The position numbers and the translations under genes are program-made. This document shows, piece by piece, positions 56,492 through 64,000 of a stretch of 64,000 nucleotides of DNA; the first letter of the stretch is position 1, and each line of letters opens with the position of its first letter. The notes beneath the pieces were generated by a model. That model saw nothing but the letters and a program-made list of their open reading frames with translations, was not told where the DNA came from and ran no database searches. Source of the DNA: Drosophila miranda (taxonomy: Eukaryota; Arthropoda; Insecta; Diptera; Drosophilidae); assembly GCF_003369915.1 (NCBI RefSeq), contig NW_022881651.1, forward strand, positions 1-64,000, given 5' to 3'.

Positions 56492-59400
56492 CGGGTATAT
56501 ATTGAAAAAAAATCCAATAAAAAACTGTGTGAATAATTTGTCTTGACAAAAACTCCACTCGCGTCGGTCGAAAAAAAAATTTATTACCAAATCCAACCAA
56601 AGCCAATCCAGCGCAGCTATGCCACGCGAATCCACTGCCAGAAGAGGACGACGACGACGAGGACCACACGGCGTCACAGCCAGGGATCGCCCCAAATCAG
56701 CCATTTCCACTGCCAGCTCCGACAGCGCCGACAGCGCAGCCACCGGCACCGTGGCAAACGCAGCGATACTGAGACGCCAATCCACCGACTCCGCCACCTG
56801 GTTGGAGGCACTTCCTCCAATTCCTGGACCGGCTCCAGCCACCATTACCGGGTATGTGAGGACCACATACCATGCCGACACCACCATCACGGCCACTCCG
56901 GCCACAAGCCCCATCCCCGACCCCGACCTGCCCTGCCCCAACAGCTGGGCGGCCATTCCCAATCTCACCAGCCAGGAGCAGTTCCAGATCGGCGACTGGG
57001 TGGAGGCGGTCCATACCCAGGAACGCCAGCAGCAGCAGCAGCAGCGGTAGTCGCCGGCTTGAGGCATTGGCGGCGTCGGCAGCGGCAGCGGCAGCGGCAG
57101 CGGCGTCAGCCAAAGCACCGCAATGTCAAGCCAAGCCAAGCCAAGCGGTACCAAGCGCGCCAATAATTCCGCTTCCCACACTCCAACACACACAGACACG
57201 TATCGATGCACCGTATGCCGATGCATGGTGTGGAGAGAGCCGTAAACAGCAAGGAGCGAGAGAAGGCGCAAAGAGAGCGGGTAACGACCTCGTACCAGCG
57301 ACAGTACGAGAGGGCACTCGAGCAGCCTCTGCACGAACAGCAGCCAACAAAAGATTCGTGTTCGAGTGCCCGTTCGGGAGAGAGTTCGAACTCGAACCGC
57401 AGCCATGGCACAAACCCCGCTCGATCGGCCACAGCAGCGGTTCCAAATGCAATGCACACAGCCAATACCACAACCACAACCACAAATACAATGATGACAT
57501 ACATCAGCACACAAACAGCGACATCAAACACAAAAACGACAACTACAATTACGTCGGCAGCCAGACGACGATGCCTGTTAACAGCAATGTTAACAGGCGG
57601 ACCCCCCCCCCCCCCCCCACCGCCACCGCCAGAGGAACATCAGCAGCAGCAAACACATCAACATCAAAAACAACAACATCAGCCAACGGAAACAAACACA
57701 GCCAATACCGATGATATCCCATCCACCTCTGCTGCAGCGGCCCGTTCGCCACTGAAGCGCGTCCGCGCTGAGGTTGATGATGATGACGATGATGATGACA
57801 GTGATGTCATGGTTGTTGAGTTTGATGACGACGATGACGACGACAATTTGGATGCCAATCATGCATCGGCCAAACGACGACTCCGGGAAAGTACCAACCA
57901 ACAGGCAAGCAAATCCCATATCCCCCAAATTCAAAACCATCCCCATCATCACCAACAATCAAACCAGCAACAACATCAGCGGACAATTACACAAAATGCC
58001 CCTGCCCCCGCCCCCGTCCCCGCCCCTGCCCCTGCCCCTGCCACTGCCAATGCTCCACTAGCTCTACCTCACTCACCTGCAAATGCAACTAGTAGTTGCG
58101 GCACAGGAACCCACAGCAGCAGCAGCGGCGGCGGCGTTAGGCTGCTCCAGCTGCCCTCCCTGAGTATGCCCAATGCCAGACAAATTCGGATGCTGCAGCG
58201 ACAGCACCAACCAACGACAATTATTTCCCCCCCCATCATTCTGCCAGCTGTCCCCGACATTATGCCCATTCTGGACAAGCTGCAGAATGACCCGAGGGTG
58301 GGCAACAGTAGCTATCACACCAAGCTCATCAGCCGCAATGGTGTCCGTATCCAGGCCCGCGACATGGCTACCAGGGATGCCATCATGGCAATCCTGGGCG
58401 ATGGCGGCGGCAGCGAGGCGATGACTGGCCACTACACACACTAGCACAAGAGTGACCGTGGGCTACGGATCGTCGTGCGAGATCTCCACCACTCCACAAG
58501 CACCCAACTAATAACAAATCAGATGGCCGAACTGGGCTATTCAGTTAAATTTATTAGAGCCATTAAAGCGAGATCCGATGGACAGCCACTCGACCAGTTC
58601 GAGTTGGAGATAGCCCCCAAGCCGGATGAAAGCCACCACGATGTCCTCCAATTAACCCAGCTGGGCAACCAGTTGGTGATCGTTGAGAGGCAGGCCAAGC
58701 CAGTGGACCCAGCCCAGTGCCACAGATGTCAGGCTTTTGGGCACACCCGCACCTACTGCAGGCGTTCATTCGTCTGTATGAAGTGTGCGGGTGCCCACGC
58801 GTCCACGGCATGTGCCAAGCCAAGGGCAGACGCCCCCAAATGCGCCATTTGCCAGGGCGCCCACATCAGCGCCTACAAGGGATGTCCGGCATTCAAGGCA
58901 GCAAGGGGCCGCCTTCTGTCGCACCGAGTGGCCATGCAGGAGTTGCGTCGCAAGCGCAGCTCGCTTCTGCAGCCATTGCCAGAGCAGCAGCCACCAGCAA
59001 AAACAACACCAGCACATCCAGGGCGCCGACAGCAGCAGCAGCAACAGCCAGCTCAAACGCCAGCCAATCCCTGGCGCGGACAGCAGCAGCAGCAGGCAGC
59101 ATGGACGCCACTCAATGTCTCCTCTCCTGGGCGACGAAGAGGACAACAACAACAACATCAGCAGAAGCAGAAGCAGCAGCAGCCAATACATACAAAAAAA
59201 CAGACGCCCACGCACTGGGCGACGACGTCCAGAGCAGCCATTGAGCCGTTCTCAGGCACAACAGCAGCAGCTACAGCAGCTGCAACAGCAGCCGCAGCGC
59301 GAACAACAACAGCGACAGCAGCAGCAGCAGTTTGCCAACAACCGCTCCCGGCAGAAGATGCAGCCGAAACGCCAATCTTTCGAGGGATCCTGCAGCCAGG

Positions 59401-59762
59401 CACTGTTGGAGAATACGCAGAGGATGACGCGATTGGAAAAGAGGCTGGAAGTGATGATGTCACTACTCACCTCGCTCATCCAATCCCAGGCAGTGAAGGC
59501 AACTCCAGCAGTTCCAGAAACATCGGAAAATCCACCAACAATGGCAGCAGCAACAGTGGTTGCCCCACCACGATCACAGCCACCACAAAAAACGTTAGGG
59601 CCAACGCCAGCCGCCATTCCAGAGACGGATCCTGAAATGGATGAAGAAAATGATGACGATGAGATGTGGACAGATGACGACTCCATGGATGACATTAAGG
59701 CCTACGCCCGCAACATGAGGTACCATCTTGACAACCAGATATCCTGGAACGCTGTGTACTAA
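56492..59762 (+). mobile_element. Gag-bearing jockey-clade (HeT-A/TART-like?) element
   Basis: Starts with cgggtatatattg directly after the inverted unit arm and runs through a short 5' leader into a gag region of almost full length. No ORF2 follows: the gag stop is followed by the same 130-bp flank and CA/CCGG array as in the two truncated copies. This is either a gag-only element of HeT-A type with a repeat-rich 3' UTR, or an element whose ORF2 was lost before the array was duplicated. Confidence 0.65.
56619..59762 (+). pseudogene. Gag with three zinc knuckles, disrupted
   Basis: The N-terminal segment (MPREST, Arg-rich, 56619-57050) is separated by a frame change from a long frame starting about 57206. 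That frame is very Gln/Thr/Pro-rich, includes a Pro run (57601-57630) and has an Asp-rich patch with DVMVVEFDDDD (57803-57840). The Gag core follows (DIMPILDKLQNDPRVGNSSY). A single in-frame TAG at 58442 splits it from the continuing core (VVRDLHHSTSTQLITNQMAE). Three knuckles come next: CHRCQAFGHTRTYC, CMKCAGAHASTAC and CAICQGAHISAYKGC, the standard jockey-clade Gag triplet. A 14-bp deletion near 59205, relative to the other copies, shifts the frame before the conserved coiled-coil and acidic C-terminus. Confidence 0.75.
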
Positions 59763-59889
59763 TTGGACACATCTCTGCCACTGCATTGGATTAAATGACA
59801 AATGCATATCACTCCCATGCCACAACAAAAATGAACAACGGACGCTGCCGCCATCAAAGCATTCAGAGTGCCATGTGTACCTGGAATGG

Positions 59890-60243
59890 AAATACACACA
59901 CACACACAAACATCCATTTCACTTGGGCGGCCGGACCTGTGCTGTTCGAGTTATGTGTGTCGTGTCCGCCATCGTTCTTAGTTGGTGGCCTGATTCAGTG
60001 CCATGGCATTCAGACTGCCCTATGGTCCTGGAAAAGGAAAAAAATCCATCAGCCACACATACGAAAAAAAAGGGCTCTCAAAATACTTACCGCCAGCCAT
60101 TCAGACACACACACACAAACACTTGGGCGGCCGGACCTGTGCCGTTCGAGTTATGTGTGTCGTTGTTCGCCATTGCCCACAGCTGGTGGCCGGACCAGTG
60201 CCACTCGCTCTACATTAGGGCCACAATTGCCGACGCACACACC
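59890..60243 (+). repeat. CA/CCGG array fragment, copy 3
   Basis: Shorter copy of the inverted array following the third gag end, with the reversed intron signature at about 60026-60090. It is cut at cgacgcacacac, where unrelated sequence begins. Confidence 0.75.
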
Positions 60244-60843
60244 CGCGAATTTTTCGAGTACGGACGCGCCAAACAGCTGCTCTGCAAGACACAGACAAAT
60301 CGCGAAAGATACATGGAAAAAAATACCCGAAATTAGCTCAAGCTCTTGCTGACACCGCGTGCTCACCTGGGAGGATCGAGTCTCACCCCGACTGGCTTCT
60401 GATCCGGGCTGCGCGTTGCACTTCCACGGTCACCCAAAGGGGGCAGGGGCGCTGGGGCCCACCGTGAGTGCTTTGGACGGCGCTTTTCACTCGTCACTTG
60501 GAGATTCCCACCTTTTTTCATCCTTTCTCTCCTTTGGGCCGGTTCTCCCGTTCTTCTTCTTCACTCCAGGCCTCGCAGCAGATCGACTGGGGTCCCAGGG
60601 CTGGATAGTGCAGGCCACTAACCAGCTGATCGACTGCAGTGTGGTGAAGGGGCACTAGGTGCCAAAGCATCCAGCCCTCGACAGAGACCGCTGCGGAAGA
60701 TAACTGCGCCCACAGCAGCTAGCTTCTGTCAGCGACCGCACCTGAGGGAAGGTACTGCCTAACTCCTAGGCGGGATCACTTGCAAACCGCACATACCCCT
60801 ACGCATAAGTTCCATCCCAAATTCACACGCGTGGAGGAATCCC

Positions 60844-62120
60844 GTGGCCGGGGCGCGGACCCTGGAGGCCCTGAGAGATGTTCCCCCGAATCCTGCTTCG
60901 CCGGTGGCACCCTTGGCCGACGAAGCAAAATTCGCTACAAGCCAAGGAGCAATGGCTTTCCAAAAAGCCTCAAAGGTGGCCCGAACACCGCCAAAAGCAG
61001 CTTTAACACCGCCAATGAAGCAGAGCTCGTTGCACAGCTTTGCCAGTGGGGCCACGCAGGACGGCGGCAAGGGCACTGATACTCTGAAGAGGCCGAGGGA
61101 CCCCCCTACACCATCGAGTAGCGGGAGAAAAACCCCCCCCAAGCGAAGCAGGAACTGCTTACAGGACATAGACGAGATTGGCGCAATCCTGGACGACCTA
61201 CTCTACCAGATGAACGAGAAGGGCCAGAGGTCGATCAACATGGCCATCAAGAAGATGGTAGCACGCATGAAGGAGTTGCAAGTGGAAGTCAAATCCCATC
61301 TGCAGGCGCCAGAGGATAAAAGGGCAGCGCCAGGAGGATGACAGTGCCATGATCACACTGCAGGCCCAACTGGCCCCCTACCCAGGATGACCAAGCCCAG
61401 TGCGACGCAAACGGCATCAGGAGCCCACAAGAGCGAAGCAAAACCCCGAACTGAGGAGAAGAGCGCGCGCGGAAGGCCCAGGCAAGGACACCAAGCTGAC
61501 GCCACTCGACAAGAGGAAACCAAGATGCAGTGCGGCAAGGCGGAAGACACCAACCCTACACAGAAGTGGAGTGAGGTGAGAGGCAGTTGTGCGAAACGCA
61601 AGCAGAAAGGCCGACCAGACGCAGTGCTGGTCAAATGCACCGAGGAGGCATCATACGCCGACATCCTCAAACTGGTGAAGGCAGCACCAACGCTCCAGAG
61701 CCTCAAAAACAAGGTTCAGGGCATCAGGAAGACAGCTTCGGGCGAGCTGCTTCTAAGGATGCAACAATCCTCAGACCCCGCCACCCAGGAGCTGCAGAGA
61801 CAGTCGCGGTTGAGGTACTCAACATAGACGAGCTCATAGCTGCAGCGATCGACGGCGACTTAACACAAGGAGCAGTGCCGTACATGCGGAAAGCATATGG
61901 CGCAACGCAGGTAGCTACGCTGAACCTTCAGCCCGCACTCGCAAAGAAGCTCCTGGAGCTCGGAAAAGTTCGAATCGGCTGGGTTGTCTGCCGCGTGCGG
62001 CAACGGATTGCGCCAACCCGCTGCTTCAAGTGCATGGCCTATGGACACACTGCACACTCGGCCCTCAGCCGCAGCTGCCCTGAGTATAAGAAGGCACTAG
62101 CAAAACTGGTTGATGGTTAA
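60844..62120 (+). pseudogene. R1/LOA-like ORF1 (Gag), frameshifted
   Basis: Open in one frame for most of 60844-61827 with one stop at about 61341. It has Lys/Pro-rich segments (KRPRDPPTPSSSGRKTPPK), a helical stretch (INMAIKKMVARMKELQVEV) and a Gag core (VKCTEEASYADILKLVKA, SLKNKVQGIRKTASGELLL). The frame shifts near 61800 into VEVLNIDELI...VCRVRQRI and a zinc-knuckle start CFKCMAYGHTAHS. This joins abruptly to SRSCPEYKKAL, the usual end of the knuckle cluster, so the middle knuckles appear deleted. The stop overlaps the ORF2 start. Confidence 0.65.
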
Positions 62121-64000
62121 GCTCCTGCAGCTCAACCTAAACCACTGCCGAGCTGCTCAGGATCTGTTGGCGCAAACAGTCCTGGAGCAGAAGATCGACA
62201 TAGCGCTACTCAGCGAGCCGTACGGCAAAAAACACGAAGTAGTCTGGCAGCAAAGCTCAGACGGAGGAGCAGCAATCTGGAGCTGTGGCCCACAACCAGG
62301 CCAGCTTACCCACAGAGCATCCAGAGTGGGATATGTGAGAGCTAAGCACAGCGGCACTTTTGTCTACAGCTGCTACATAGCACCAAGGTTCACGCAGCAG
62401 GAGTATGAGGCGATCATCAGCAACATCGCTAACGACGCACGCCGGTCCTGATAGCGGGCGACCTTAACGCCTGGGCCACGACTTGGGGCAGCGCCAAGAA
62501 CACACCCCGTGGGACATCGCTCCTGGACGAGTTTGCAAGCCTGAACGTCTGTCTCCTCAACACAGGAACCACACCAACGTTCAGCAAAGCAGGGCGGGAG
62601 TCTATTATAGACCTCACCTTTGCAAGCCCAGAGCTCGCACGCCACGCGAAGTGGCAAGTGCTGAGTGCTTACACCCAAAGCGACCACTTAGCCGTAATGA
62701 CGGAAACCTTTGCACCCAGGAACACAACAAGGATACAGCGGGCGCTCCAGGCCGGGTACAAGGAGGAAAGCCTGAAGCATCCGCGCTTGCCGTTTACAGG
62801 ACCGTCAAAGCGGCCTGTGATGCAGCCATGGAAAAAAGAAAGATCGGAGGAAGCAGGCACCGGCCAGTACCGTGGTGGAATGAGCACATTGCCAAGGCCA
62901 GGAGGGAGTGCTGCGCAGCTCGGCGTGCCTACCAGCGAGCAAGAGGCTCCGCCCAATTTGGCAGAAATGGCGCGGCATTCAAGGCCAAAAGAAAAGAGCT
63001 GAAGGAGGCCATCAGAAGCAGCAAACTCAAATGCTTCAAGGAGCTCTGCGATGCGGCCGATGCGGAACCTTTTGGTGGAGCATACAAACTAGTCATGGGG
63101 AGATTAAACAGACAGCCTATGCCCAAGGATCCGGTGCATATGAGAGAGATAGTCGGCACCCTATTCCCTAGACAACCACCCTTACAAGAGGAAGCTAGGG
63201 TAGAAGGAGCTAGCCTGAGGGACACCACCACCATCATCACTGCCAGAGAAGTACTGGAGGCCACGGGTAAGCTGAAGATCGGGAAAGCGGCAGGTCCAGA
63301 TGGAGTCCCTAATGCAGCACTAAAATGCATAACTAGAGCCAATCCGGAAGCATTCGCCGTACACCCAGTGTCTAGCGGAGCGGACAGTCCCACGAGCATG
63401 GAAACGGCAAAGGCTGGTTCTGATACCCAAGCCAGGCAAAGAGCTCAACGACCCATCGTCATACCGGCCGCTGTGCATGCTGGATACCATGGGCAAGATT
63501 TTCGAGAGGATGGTATGTAACCGACTGGAGGCGGAACTGGCTGAGCGTCGCGGACTTTCCGACCTCCAATTCGGTTTCCGCAAGCAGAGGAGCACCACTG
63601 ACGCCATCGAGATGGTGACAAACCTTGCCAGGGAAGCCATGGCAGAAACGCGATGGGCTGGAGGCGACAAAAAGTACTGCCTAGTATGTACACTAGACGT
63701 ACGAAACGCCTTCAACTCTGCCAGCTGGAAGAGCATCCTAGAGGCCCTGACCAGGAGGGGTATATCTGAGCAAATCACACGGACTCTGCGAAGCTATTTC
63801 ACGGACCGCGTCCTGATCTACGACACGGAAGAAGGAGCAGAACATCACCAAATCACCGGAGGCGTCCCACAGGGCTCGGTCCTAGGGCCGATACTGTGGA
63901 ACGTGATGTATGACGATATCCTGCGGCCGTCCCGCAGGGACCCGGAACTTCTTGCCGGTCTCTCCAACTTAATACAGCTCCCTGTCTAGCTTTAGTTAAG
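62113..64000 (+). pseudogene. R1/LOA-like ORF2 (endonuclease + RT), frameshifted, partial
   Basis: The ATG at 62113 overlaps the ORF1 TAA (ATGGTTAA). Endonuclease N-terminal motifs are LLQLNLNHCRAAQDLL and IDIALLSEPY. A shift near 62445 moves to the frame with LIAGDLNAWATTWGS and SIIDLTFASPEL...TQSDHLAVM. Another near 62735 moves to the frame with PVPWWNEHIAKARRE and GKAAGPDGVPNAALK. A further shift near 63350 leads to MLDTMGKIFERMV, FGFRKQRSTTDAI, TLDVRNAFNSASW and GGVPQGSVLGP. The FADD catalytic box is replaced by a stop soon after LLAGLSNL. At least three frameshifts are visible. Confidence 0.75.

Larger units (their letters stand above)
60244..64000 (+). mobile_element. R1/LOA-like non-LTR retrotransposon, degenerate
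   Basis: A zinc-knuckle ORF1 and an ORF2 with apurinic-type endonuclease followed by RT, in the order and style of the R1/LOA groups (QLNLNHCRAAQDLL; TGGVPQGSVLGPILWNVMYD). The first 600 bp (60244-60840) lack a clear frame and probably hold the 5' UTR. The element continues past the window. Many frameshifts show it is inactive. Confidence 0.75.

Noticed and set aside
1-64000. tRNA, rRNA and CRISPR arrays
   Set aside because: No cloverleaf with A/B boxes, rRNA signature or direct-repeat/spacer structure was seen. The only tRNA-like matches are the two retroelement primer sites.

Overview
The window looks like repeat-rich, slowly degrading insect DNA, almost certainly Drosophila. Support comes from the recognisable first exon of an Mdr65-type P-glycoprotein, 61-78 bp introns with fly-type splice sites, and the mix of Ty3/gypsy, BEL/Pao, jockey-clade and R1/LOA-like retroelements. 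There is no operon, rRNA, tRNA or CRISPR. The combination of a tandem composite unit carrying host-gene pieces, nested LTR elements and inverted duplications suggests a Y or neo-sex chromosome, pericentromeric or subtelomeric location. That placement is inference.

Layout. The backbone is a composite tandem unit of about 6.4 kb (U1 = 1-6420). Read along the plus strand it contains: a (TG)n/CCGG-motif array with a canonical small-intron signature; a 91/110-bp minisatellite; a TATA/initiator-like site; 88-bp repeats; a Gly/Ser/Thr-rich open frame on the minus strand; a minus-strand Mdr65-like first exon; a small minus-strand two-exon gene with a possible Tantalus-like motif; and AT-rich and poly-G spacer. 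Copies or partial copies are U2a (6421-9490), U2b (10147-13365), U2c (14007-17856), U3 (17857-18884 plus 35450-40717) and U4 (46584-49987). A 640-656 bp GA-rich segment separates U2a/U2b and U2b/U2c, so a second-order tandem duplication is built into the array.

U3 is split by a Ty3/gypsy element on the minus strand (18885-35445). It has about 2.4-2.5 kb LTRs, a TGTG target duplication, a Lys-tRNA primer site, and a Gag that begins with a RING-H2 finger. Its left LTR is in turn split by a complete but mutated BEL/Pao element (20112-26458; 372-bp LTRs, Trp-tRNA primer site, ATATG target duplication).

The right third holds non-LTR elements. Two sister copies of a 5'-truncated jockey-clade ORF2 (40718-44729 and 49988-53711) end in poly(A), and each is joined directly, head to tail, to the 5'-truncated gag of another element. 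A third locus (56492-59762) carries a nearly full gag with three zinc knuckles. Each gag is followed by the CA/CCGG array in the orientation opposite to that in U1-U3, and 54.4-56.5 kb is an inverted copy of about 5.6-7.5 kb. The head-to-tail poly(A) junctions and the long C-terminal extension after the reverse transcriptase resemble Drosophila telomeric HeT-A/TART/TAHRE elements. The window ends in an unrelated, frameshifted R1/LOA-like element (60244-64000).

The host-type genes here are at best duplicated fragments. The small minus-strand gene is the best candidate for a still-expressed amplified gene, because its frame and splice sites are intact in three of five copies.
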